A DNA stretch of 64,000 nucleotides from Maribellus sediminis. Its GTDB lineage: Bacteria; Bacteroidota; Bacteroidia; Bacteroidales; Prolixibacteraceae. Shown piece after piece: positions 41,737-48,965 of this stretch. The notes beneath the pieces were generated by a model. It was not told the origin of the DNA. It searched no databases and was given only the letters and a program-made list of their open reading frames with translations. Every line of letters starts with the position of its first letter. Position 1 is the stretch's first letter. The DNA is taken from positions 1-64,000 of the forward strand of contig NZ_WXUB01000007.1 of the NCBI RefSeq assembly GCF_011799805.1. The letters run 5' to 3'. Position numbers and translations under genes: made by a program.

Positions 41737-41792
41737 GGTTAGTTAAATTTTAAACGAGGGGAATGATAATCTCCCCTCGTTTGAATTAAACA

Positions 41793-42104
41793 TTATCTTA
41801 TCCATTCTTTAATCTGTTCTACTGTATCCATTACTACTTCTAATGCTTCAATACAAGTATCTGCGGTAACCGTAAAGGTGATTCTTACATAGGTGTTGTT
41901 ATATCCCAAACTCACTTCCGCAGTCATTTCACAGGTACCACCATCACCAGTTGCTGAGTAAATTGTAATACTTTCTAGTACAACTTCATTTCCCGATTGG
42001 ACTACAGTCTGCTCATTCAAATCATTATCAATTTTTGAATAATTAGTAAATGCTGTAGTTCCAATTAGAATGAACAAGCATGCTAAAATGAATATTTTCT
42101 TCAT
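41793..42104 (-). CDS. Small secreted protein upstream of the GLPGLI gene
   Basis: A 103-residue protein with a clear signal peptide (MKKIFILACLFILIGTTAFT). The mature part of about 83 residues is beta-rich and acidic, with two cysteines (C58 and C84) that could form a disulfide, in GDGGTCEMTAEVSLGYNN and VTADTCIEALEV, and ends in an amphipathic helix (VVMDTVEQIKEWIR). I do not recognise a family. It is first in the three-gene run and has a structured leader. Possible roles are a ligand or cargo of the barrel protein, a bacteriocin-like peptide or a surface factor; none is supported further. Confidence 0.82.
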   Translation of the reverse strand: MKKIFILACLFILIGTTAFTNYSKIDNDLNEQTVVQSGNEVVLESITIYSATGDGGTCEMTAEVSLGYNNTYVRITFTVTADTCIEALEVVMDTVEQIKEWIR

Positions 42105-42620
42105 TTGTCAAAATTTAAATACTTTGGCAAAGCCCCACTTTTACAGTTGCCAATTTGTAAAAGTGCGTCCCGGATGGTAGTTTTGTATAGGCGGTTTACA
42201 AAAACTGCCTGCCTCCCCGGGCCGGGAACAAATATTGTGAGTGCTTGCCCCCGGGGAGGCTTACTCGCTAAACTTGTTTTTTCCTATTTGGGCTAAATAT
42301 GTCATTTGTTTTTTGGGTCCTGCCTGTGTTCAAGACAAGGGTCACATTAATTTTGGTAGTTCAAATTTTAAGAAAAAAAAAGGAAAAAAGCAAAAAAAGA
42401 ATATCCCAACTAGTTTCAAAAATCAACAGAAAAGCCTATATGCCAGCAAATTGAGAAAAATATAGGCGAAATTAATTGTTATAAAACACAAGAAATTATT
42501 ACGCCTGAAAAGGTTACTTTATCAAAGAAAACGGAAAATACTTACAATGGGCTAATGTTTATATATTAAACTAATTGAGCCATCTAAAATATCTTTCAAA
42601 CTATAAATATTCCCAAGAAA
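42105..42620. other. 516-base gap with a structured leader and no gene
   Basis: The first 160 bases upstream of the small secreted protein hold three perfect or near-perfect hairpins (described separately). Beyond 42261 the sequence is A-rich, with an A/G tract at 42371-42400, and no supported coding frame. No canonical TAnnTTTG box was found on the minus strand, so the promoter is not located. Confidence 0.6.
42136..42260 (-). promoter_or_regulatory. Three-hairpin leader of the secreted-peptide operon
   Basis: Stem 1: CACTTTTACA (42136-42145) with TGTAAAAGTG (42156-42165), perfect 10 bp. Stem 2: AGGCGGTTT (42189-42197) with AAACTGCCT (42202-42210), 9 bp with one mismatch. Stem 3: GCCTCCCCGGG (42211-42221) with CCCGGGGAGGC (42250-42260), perfect 11 bp. 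Stems 2 and 3 abut. The last hairpin ends 31 bases before the ATG at 42104. It looks like a structured 5' UTR, though a decayed mobile-element end is possible. Confidence 0.65.
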
Positions 42621-43325
42621 TTAATCGTGTTTTGAAAATTTTTCGTTCAGCAAACGATAATCGGTATTGTATATGGAAACACTTGAAAGTTCTTTGATTC
42701 GCTTCAACCCGGAAATGTACAGGAAAACTACGAAAGCGATAAAAACCACGGTAAGCCAGGCAAGCCCGGTAAAGAGAATAAAATCGTAAATGCCGTGGAG
42801 CAGTATCGGGATTAAAAGTGCCTTGCGTTTCAATGCTGCGCTTTCACGCTCGTAAAACCGGGCAAGTCCGAAATAAAATCCCATGGTAACGCCGAAAATG
42901 GCATGCGCGGGCACAGCCGTTATCGCTCGCGAAATACCGGTTACCAGTCCGCCATTTACCACATAAAGTATATTTTCAACAGCAGCAAATCCCAGCGACA
43001 CATAAACGGCATACACAATGCCATCGAACTTTTCGTTAAACTCGGGGCTTTTCCAGATGAGTACATAAAGCGCCAGGTACTTGAATAGTTCTTCCGAAAA
43101 AGCAGCAACCACAAAAGCCTGGTACGCCGCCGATACATATCGCGGAAACAGAGAGGTATAGCGGCTCAAAAACATTTCAACAAATACAATCGGAAGAACA
43201 GTCACCGCACCGGCAAGCAAAGCAAAAAGCAGCATACGAATCGGCTCTTTTTCGTACTTATCGCGAAAATAAATGTAGGCTGCAATAACAAAAACGGGTG
43301 CCAGCGAAAGGATCAATAGACTCAT
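42621..43325 (-). CDS. PrsW-family intramembrane protease
   Basis: A 234-residue polytopic membrane protein with about seven hydrophobic segments. The conserved EELFK (residues 78-82) and the later HAIFGVTMGFYFGLARF and LLHGIYDFILF carry the Glu and His residues of the PrsW/CAAX-protease-like family. In Bacillus PrsW cleaves an anti-sigma factor; the substrate here is unknown. It starts 2 bases after the SMP-30 gene. Confidence 0.9.
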   Translation of the reverse strand: MSLLILSLAPVFVIAAYIYFRDKYEKEPIRMLLFALLAGAVTVLPIVFVEMFLSRYTSLFPRYVSAAYQAFVVAAFSEELFKYLALYVLIWKSPEFNEKFDGIVYAVYVSLGFAAVENILYVVNGGLVTGISRAITAVPAHAIFGVTMGFYFGLARFYERESAALKRKALLIPILLHGIYDFILFTGLAWLTVVFIAFVVFLYISGLKRIKELSSVSIYNTDYRLLNEKFSKHD

Positions 43326-43327
43326 AG

Positions 43328-44281
43328 TTATTTAGAATCAGGATCGTTAAAAAAGAATGCTTTTACTCCGTGAACTCCGGGTCGCACTTTAAAAACACCA
43401 CCGGCATGCGGAAATTTTGTCAACTCTTCATCGCTGGTTGATTCGCGGGCAGTGGTAATGTACAAGGTTCCAAGGTCGTCGTCGCCAAAAGCGCAGGAAG
43501 TAACATTTTTTGCCGGCACATCAATTTTACGAATCAGTTCGCCGCTTTCAGGATTAAAACAACCCACTGCAGAACCACCCCAAAGTGCCACCCAAAGGTT
43601 TCCATCGGAATCAATGGTCATCCCGTCGGGCGCCCCTATTCCGGCCGGTACTTCAACCGCAACTTTCGGATTCGATATTTCGCCGCTGGCATCATCGTAA
43701 TCGTACCTCATCACCTTCATGGTTGGCGTATCAACATAATACATTTTTGTTTTGTCGGCCGACCACACAATTCCATTGGAAATGCTCACTTTATCAATCA
43801 TTTTATGAATGCTGTTATCGGGATCGAGCCGGTAAAGCGCTCCAACTTTTCCACCTCCAACGGTACTCATGGTACCTGCCCAAAACCTTCCCGACGGATC
43901 GCATTTGCCATCGTTAAAACGGTTATCGGGCTTGTCGGCCTCCGGATCCACAATCAACTGTTTTGAACCTGATTCAGGATCAAAAGCATAAATACCATTT
44001 TGCAGTGCCACCAAAACGCCGCCCGATTCTTTGGGAACCACCGTTCCGATCATTTGCCCGGTAAACATCTCCTTGTTGTTGCCCGTAGCCGGATTGTAAA
44101 AATTCAGGATTTCACCTTTGATGTTGATCCACATCAGTTCGCCGCTTTTGTAATTCCAGAGTGCTCCTTCGCCCAATGTCGATTTCGAATCGATGACCAG
44201 TTGAACTTCGCTTGACTTCTGAGTTGAGCAACTGAACAAAACGATGAAAACTGAAAGCGTAAAAAATATTCTTTGTACCAT
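43328..44281 (-). CDS. SMP-30/gluconolactonase-family lipoprotein
   Basis: A six-bladed beta-propeller lactonase. The ATG at 44281 (MVQRIFFTLSVFIVLFSC) gives a clean lipobox; an upstream in-frame ATG at 44299 would add six residues. Family motifs are LGEGALWNYKSGELMWINI (metal Glu), RFNDGKCDPSGRFWAGTM, ISNGIVWSADKTKMYYVDT and GAPDGMTIDSDGNLWVALWGG. Likely hydrolyses sugar lactones in the periplasm. It is coupled to the PrsW gene (2-base gap). Confidence 0.92.
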   Translation of the reverse strand: MVQRIFFTLSVFIVLFSCSTQKSSEVQLVIDSKSTLGEGALWNYKSGELMWINIKGEILNFYNPATGNNKEMFTGQMIGTVVPKESGGVLVALQNGIYAFDPESGSKQLIVDPEADKPDNRFNDGKCDPSGRFWAGTMSTVGGGKVGALYRLDPDNSIHKMIDKVSISNGIVWSADKTKMYYVDTPTMKVMRYDYDDASGEISNPKVAVEVPAGIGAPDGMTIDSDGNLWVALWGGSAVGCFNPESGELIRKIDVPAKNVTSCAFGDDDLGTLYITTARESTSDEELTKFPHAGGVFKVRPGVHGVKAFFFNDPDSK

Positions 44282-44406
44282 AATAATTTGAATTAACACC
44301 TTGCTTTACATTTCCTTTCTGAACAACTTTTATGTTTTTCGGCGCAGTTTAGCCGGTAATTCTATCTGCTTTTTCGGTGCGCCGATTTTTCAACTCCACT
44401 TTCTTC

Positions 44407-44424
44407 CCCGGGTTAAAACCCGGG
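44407..44424. repeat. Short GC-rich palindrome upstream of the SMP-30 gene's neighbour gap
   Basis: CCCGGGTT-AA-AACCCGGG (44407-44424) is perfect. It lies in the 212-base gap between purine nucleoside phosphorylase and SMP-30, and resembles the nifV-side palindrome at 4534-4558 in style and flank (both followed by TTATT). Confidence 0.6.
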
Positions 44425-44469
44425 TTATTATAATCAAACCCTTACAGAGTTTTTATCATTGATCTTCAA

Positions 44470-44497
44470 GCTCTGAACCTTGAACTCTGAACTCTAA
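44470..44497. repeat. Heptamer tandem repeat over the stop codon of the purine nucleoside phosphorylase gene
   Basis: Four 7-base units, GCTCTGA, ACCTTGA, ACTCTGA and ACTCTAA, fit ACYYTRA. The last unit contains the stop codon of the minus-strand gene (44494-44496). It is the same repeat family as 27318-27352. Confidence 0.7.
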
Positions 44498-45306
44498 ATA
44501 CTTCTGATCAATTCCTTCATGATCTTGGTCATTTTGGGTTCGGCTTTCATCGCCACTTCCTGTACTTCTTCGTGCGAGATCTCTACTATTTCACCCGGCA
44601 CGCCGCTGTCGGTTACAATCGAGATACCAAACACTTTCATGTCCATGTGAACGGCAACAATCACTTCCGGAACAGTTGACATGCCCACAACGTCGCCACC
44701 CAAAATACGAAACATTTTGTACTCTGCCGGCGTTTCGAAAGTTGGCCCTGAAACACCCACATACACTCCCTCTTTAATATCGATGTTGTGTTCGAGCGCA
44801 ATAAGTTTGGCCTTATTTCGCAGCCGTTTATCGTAGCACTTGCTCATATCGGGGAAACGTGGTCCCAGTTCGTTGTTGTTTTTGCCCCGCAAGGGATGTT
44901 CCGGGAAAAAATTAATGTGATCGTTGATCACCACAATCTCTCCCACTTTCCAGTCAGGATTTAGCCCTCCACTGGCATTGGAAACAAACAGGTGCGAAAC
45001 TCCAACGTATTTCATCACCCGTACCGGGAAGGTTACTTCTTTCATATCGTAGCCTTCATAAAAATGAAAGCGGCCCTGCATAGCCAGCACTTCGCGGTCG
45101 CCCAGTTTACCGTAGATCAAACGCCCGGCATGACCGTCAACCGTCGATACAGGGAAATCAGGAATTTCGGTATAAGGTATCGAATCGATTATTTCGATCT
45201 CCTTCACCAGTCCGCCAAGACCGGTTCCCAAAATAATCCCCACCTCAGGACTTGCCTGAATTCTTTCTTTTATGTAATTCGCGGTTGCTTTTATTTTCTC
45301 CAACAT
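44494..45306 (-). CDS. punA: Purine nucleoside phosphorylase I
   Basis: Cleaves purine nucleosides with phosphate to base and ribose-1-phosphate (salvage). The 270-residue trimeric-type enzyme has GIILGTGLGGLVKEIE, MQGRFHFYEGYDM, FVSNASGGLNPDWK, SGPTFETPAEYKMFRILGGD and VGMSTVPEV, with the Glu and Asn of the purine site (VTDSGVPG region). Its first 62 bases are shared with the end of lpxK. A nucleoside transporter is encoded further along (62214). Confidence 0.95.
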   Translation of the reverse strand: MLEKIKATANYIKERIQASPEVGIILGTGLGGLVKEIEIIDSIPYTEIPDFPVSTVDGHAGRLIYGKLGDREVLAMQGRFHFYEGYDMKEVTFPVRVMKYVGVSHLFVSNASGGLNPDWKVGEIVVINDHINFFPEHPLRGKNNNELGPRFPDMSKCYDKRLRNKAKLIALEHNIDIKEGVYVGVSGPTFETPAEYKMFRILGGDVVGMSTVPEVIVAVHMDMKVFGISIVTDSGVPGEIVEISHEEVQEVAMKAEPKMTKIMKELIRSI

Positions 45307-46351
45307 AGTTTAAAATTTTCTTGTTAAACGATTTTTGATCGTCGTCGAGAAACTGAACGGTCACCGGCAAATAATACATTGCCTTTTTCAGTTCTTCACT
45401 CAGATTATTGCAATTCTTCAAACGCATCAGATCTTTTTCGGTTGTAACGATAATCTTTTTTTCGGCCTGAAGCGCTTCAAATTTTTGCTTGATGGTATTA
45501 ATATCTTCCTCAGAATAGGCATGATGATCCGGAAAAGACAAGGTCTTCATCCGATCGGTATACTGTTGCAAGTGTTTGTAAACAGGACCGGGCGAGGCAA
45601 TTCCGGTAAGCACCAACTGCGCATATTTTTTATCCTCGTAGAATAACTTACCCAGCCTTTTCCCATCAAATGCCGGCACCAGCTTATCGTAGGCAAAACG
45701 CGTTAAATACAGTTTCTGATAAGGCAGTAAATGCACATCGTTTTGCAGAATTCGGCGCATGATTGGCGTCACGACATCGGGGCATTTTGTGAAAATAATG
45801 ATGTTGGCCCGGCGCACCTGGTAAGTTCCTTCGCGCAAGCGCCCCAGGGGTAACAGCTTATCATCTTTGATTTGCCGGTTGTAGTCGATCAACAGAATAT
45901 TTATCCCCGGAGTGATCCGCCGGTGCTGAAAGGCATCGTCGAGCAAAACCACGTCGGGCGTTGGTTCATTCTTTGCATCGAGTAGTTTTTCAACACCATC
46001 CACCCTGTTTTCGCAAACCGAAACCGTAACTTCCGGAAATTTGTTTTTGATCTGCAAAGGCTCGTCGCCGGCTTCCTCTGCAGTTGAATCGGTCTCCACC
46101 AAGCGAAATCCCTTTGTTTTTCGCTTGTAACCGCGGCTTAAAGTAGCCACATTGTACTTCTCTTTTAAAAGCTGAACAAGGTATTCGGTGTGTGGTGTTT
46201 TGCCGGTACCACCAACGGTGATGTTGCCAATAGAAATCAGCGGCACTTCAAATTCACGCGATTTTAAGATATCCAGATCGTAAGCACGGTTACGTACGAA
46301 CACAACCATTCCGTACAACAAGGAAAGAGGATAAAGTAAAATCTTGAGCAT
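45245..46351 (-). CDS. lpxK: Tetraacyldisaccharide 4'-kinase LpxK
   Basis: Phosphorylates the lipid A disaccharide at the inner membrane. The start at 46351 (MLKILLYPLSLLYG) gives the usual N-terminal membrane-association helix; a longer frame to 46417 is unlikely. The P-loop is in GNITVGGTGKTPHTEYL, followed by LSRGYKRKTKGF, AGDEPLQI and VLLDDAFQHRRI (Walker B). The C-terminus continues 62 bases into the purine nucleoside phosphorylase gene, an unusually long overlap. Confidence 0.94.
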   Translation of the reverse strand: MLKILLYPLSLLYGMVVFVRNRAYDLDILKSREFEVPLISIGNITVGGTGKTPHTEYLVQLLKEKYNVATLSRGYKRKTKGFRLVETDSTAEEAGDEPLQIKNKFPEVTVSVCENRVDGVEKLLDAKNEPTPDVVLLDDAFQHRRITPGINILLIDYNRQIKDDKLLPLGRLREGTYQVRRANIIIFTKCPDVVTPIMRRILQNDVHLLPYQKLYLTRFAYDKLVPAFDGKRLGKLFYEDKKYAQLVLTGIASPGPVYKHLQQYTDRMKTLSFPDHHAYSEEDINTIKQKFEALQAEKKIIVTTEKDLMRLKNCNNLSEELKKAMYYLPVTVQFLDDDQKSFNKKILNYVGENKSNRELHKRKNSGKS

Positions 46352-46418
46352 GGAAAACTGATTTCTATAAAAAGCTAAGATAATAAAAAAGGATGCACTA
46401 CGGAATGATGCTAACAAA

Positions 46419-46460
46419 AGATGGCATCCGTTTGAGTTGAATCAAATACGGATGCCATCT
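46419..46460 (-). terminator. Terminator of sppA
   Basis: AGATGGCATCCGT (46419-46431) and ACGGATGCCATCT (46448-46460) are perfect 13-bp complements with a 16-base loop that itself has TTGA/TCAA arms. On the minus strand it is followed by TTTTG. It begins 18 bases after the sppA stop. Confidence 0.8.
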
Positions 46461-46477
46461 CTGAAAGTTTGCAAAGA

Positions 46478-48262
46478 TTAGTTTACATAAATATCGTAAG
46501 GCAGGCGGGCATAAATGCCGTTCATGCTGCTAACTTTCTTGAAATATTCGTAGTAGCGGTACTTTTCGCCGAGTTCGTTTTTCAGCAAGTTGATTCGAAC
46601 ACTGTTGCCACCCATTTTAAAGATTTCTTCGAACGGACTTGGTAAGGATGGCAGCGCCACGGTGCGGTAATCTTCCAGCCCTTCCATTTCGGCGGCCAGT
46701 GCGATCGCATCCTGGATGCCTCCAAATTCGTCGACCAAACCAATTTCTTTGGCCTGTTCAGCAGTCCAGACACGGCCCTGTCCAATTTCGTCAACAGCTT
46801 CTTTTGTCATTCCACGTCCTTCGGCAACATGCGAGATAAAGGTGTCGTAGGCATTTTCAACACTTTTTTGCCTCATTTCCTTTTCAAAGCCATTCATTGG
46901 GCGTGTAAATGTTGGAATTACCGTGTTTTTATTCGTTTTAACTTCATCAGTAGAAATGCCGAGTTTATCATGAATCAACTCTCCGGCGTTGGGAAGCAGA
47001 CCAAAAACTCCAATCGAACCGGTGATGGTATTCGGACTGGCTACAATTTTATCAGCCGGACAAGAAAAATAATAACCGCCGGAAGCAGCTACATCACCAA
47101 ATGATACAACCAAAGTTTTAGTTTCAGCAGCCAGTTTTACTTCGCGCCAAATGGTTTCAGAATCAAAGGTCAGCCCTCCCGGAGAATTTACCCGAAGTAC
47201 AATAGCTTTATAAGAACTATCCTGACGCACCTTTCGAATTTCTCTTCCCAGTTTATCTCCTTCAATTATTTCATCTCCTGATATTGACATGCCGATCTCA
47301 CCGGTGGCATAAATCACCGCAATTTTATTACGGCTGTATTTTTTAGTCTTGCCTTTTACAGGAGCGTTGGCATAATCTTTCACCCCGATCATTGGAATTC
47401 CTTCGGTTCCTTTTATTCCTGCAATCTCACGCAGGTCGTCGAGTACCTGATCTTTGTATTCCACCGCATCAATCAAGCCGTTTTCAACAGCAGTTTCGGC
47501 CATCTTAAAAGTTTGAACTTCATCAGCAATTTGGTTTAGTTCTTCTACAGAAAGTCCCCGTTCTTCAGAAATTCCGTTTAACATTTGGTTCCATAAACTA
47601 TTCAGGTAACTCATGGTTTGCTCACGGTTTTCCTCACTCATTTTATCCAACAGAAAGGGCTCGACGGCAGCTTTAAATTTACCATGCCGTACAACTTCCA
47701 CTTCAACACCAATTTTCTTGAGTGCATCTTTGTAGAACATCATTTCGCCACCCAAACCTCTGAAATCGATTGCAACTTCTGGGTGCACTACAATTTTATC
47801 GGCTACCGTGGCAAGGTAATATGCTTTTTGTCCGAGCATCAATTTATCGGCACAGGCATAAACCGGCTTGTCGCAACTGTCTTTAAATGCGATCAATGCA
47901 TTTCTGATCTCTTCAACAGAGGCCATTCCGCCACTGATTGCAGACAGATCAAGGTAAACACCTTTAATCCGATCGTCGTAAACGGCTTTTTCGAGTGAAG
48001 TCAAAATCTGATCTAGACCAATCGTTTTTGCACTCGCAAACATGGCCGGTAGCTCGAGATCTTCAAACGGATCGTTCTTCGACCGGTCGACCAGTGAACG
48101 ATTGAGGTCGATGAGCAACATGGAATTATTCTCCACAACCACCTCTTTTTCGGTTGAGGCCACAATTGCTCCGATAACCATAAACATCAGCAAGGTACCT
48201 ACAATCGAAATTGCAATAATTCCGACGATGGTGGCCAAAACATATTTAAAAAATTCTTTCAT
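46478..48262 (-). CDS. sppA: Signal peptide peptidase SppA (long, 67K type)
   Basis: A 594-residue membrane-bound serine protease that degrades cleaved signal peptides. One transmembrane helix near residues 9-33, then two tandem S49 domains. The catalytic Lys is in the first (ACADKLMLGQKAYYLATVADKI) and the nucleophile Ser in the second (GDVAASGGYYFSCPADKI, with NTITGSIGVFG following), the Ser-Lys dyad of the E. coli-type enzyme. Confidence 0.95.
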   Translation of the reverse strand: MKEFFKYVLATIVGIIAISIVGTLLMFMVIGAIVASTEKEVVVENNSMLLIDLNRSLVDRSKNDPFEDLELPAMFASAKTIGLDQILTSLEKAVYDDRIKGVYLDLSAISGGMASVEEIRNALIAFKDSCDKPVYACADKLMLGQKAYYLATVADKIVVHPEVAIDFRGLGGEMMFYKDALKKIGVEVEVVRHGKFKAAVEPFLLDKMSEENREQTMSYLNSLWNQMLNGISEERGLSVEELNQIADEVQTFKMAETAVENGLIDAVEYKDQVLDDLREIAGIKGTEGIPMIGVKDYANAPVKGKTKKYSRNKIAVIYATGEIGMSISGDEIIEGDKLGREIRKVRQDSSYKAIVLRVNSPGGLTFDSETIWREVKLAAETKTLVVSFGDVAASGGYYFSCPADKIVASPNTITGSIGVFGLLPNAGELIHDKLGISTDEVKTNKNTVIPTFTRPMNGFEKEMRQKSVENAYDTFISHVAEGRGMTKEAVDEIGQGRVWTAEQAKEIGLVDEFGGIQDAIALAAEMEGLEDYRTVALPSLPSPFEEIFKMGGNSVRINLLKNELGEKYRYYEYFKKVSSMNGIYARLPYDIYVN

Positions 48263-48420
48263 ATTATTATTCTTTGATTTTATTTTTCGAAGCTGATTCC
48301 GCTAAATTCATTCCTGTTTCGGACAAATTCTCGTATCCGTTTTCTAATTTTGTTTGTTGTAATGTTATCTGTTCTGAATTCGTAGGGCATTTAAATACAT
48401 AATTACAAAGATAAACTACA

Positions 48421-48930
48421 ATGCACAAGGTTTTTCTGGGAATTGGCGGAAATATAGGAGATAAACTTAACAATTTTCAAAAAGTTCAGGAGATCATCTC
48501 CAGAAAACTGGGAAAAATATCAGCCACTTCATCCATTTATGAAACGCCACCCTGGGGTTTTCATTCCGAGAATGTATTCTGGAACCAGGTGATCAGTATT
48601 GAAACCATTCTTGAACCCATCGAACTGTTGTGGCGCATTAAAGAAATAGAAGAATCGTTTGGAATAAAATCAGGTGACGAACGCTACACCGACCGCCAAA
48701 TGGATATCGATATTTTGTATGTTGACCAGGAGTATTTTGAAAACAAAAACCTCATAATTCCACATCCACGGATTCACGAACGCAAATTTGTATTGGTCCC
48801 GCTGGCAGAAATTGCTCCTGATTTTAAGCACCCGCTTTTGCGCATGACCAACCTTACCATGCTTGAAAACTGCAAAGATGAATCGATCATCAGGAAGGTA
48901 GAAATCCCCCCGGAATCGCCCTTGCAGTAA
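48421..48930 (+). CDS. folK: 2-amino-4-hydroxy-6-hydroxymethyldihydropteridine diphosphokinase
   Basis: Transfers pyrophosphate from ATP to the pterin in folate synthesis. The 169-residue protein has LGIGGNIGDKLNNFQKV, IYETPPWGF, FWNQVISIET and the catalytic DRQMDIDILYVD with IPHPRIHERKFVLVPLAEIAP, all HPPK signatures. It stands alone between sppA (divergent) and the DUF4838 gene. Confidence 0.96.
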   Translation: MHKVFLGIGGNIGDKLNNFQKVQEIISRKLGKISATSSIYETPPWGFHSENVFWNQVISIETILEPIELLWRIKEIEESFGIKSGDERYTDRQMDIDILYVDQEYFENKNLIIPHPRIHERKFVLVPLAEIAPDFKHPLLRMTNLTMLENCKDESIIRKVEIPPESPLQ

Positions 48931-48965
48931 ACTTTAATTTTATCACTTTTCTAAACTATCTGACT

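Noticed and set aside
42136-42260. Integron attC site or complete insertion sequence from the hairpins
   Set aside because: No R/L core-site pattern, no integrase or transposase, and no flanking target duplication could be found.
42241-42465. 74-codon plus-strand frame in the leader gap
   Set aside because: Ends in a poly-lysine tract from an A-rich stretch, and starts inside the hairpin region; looks random.
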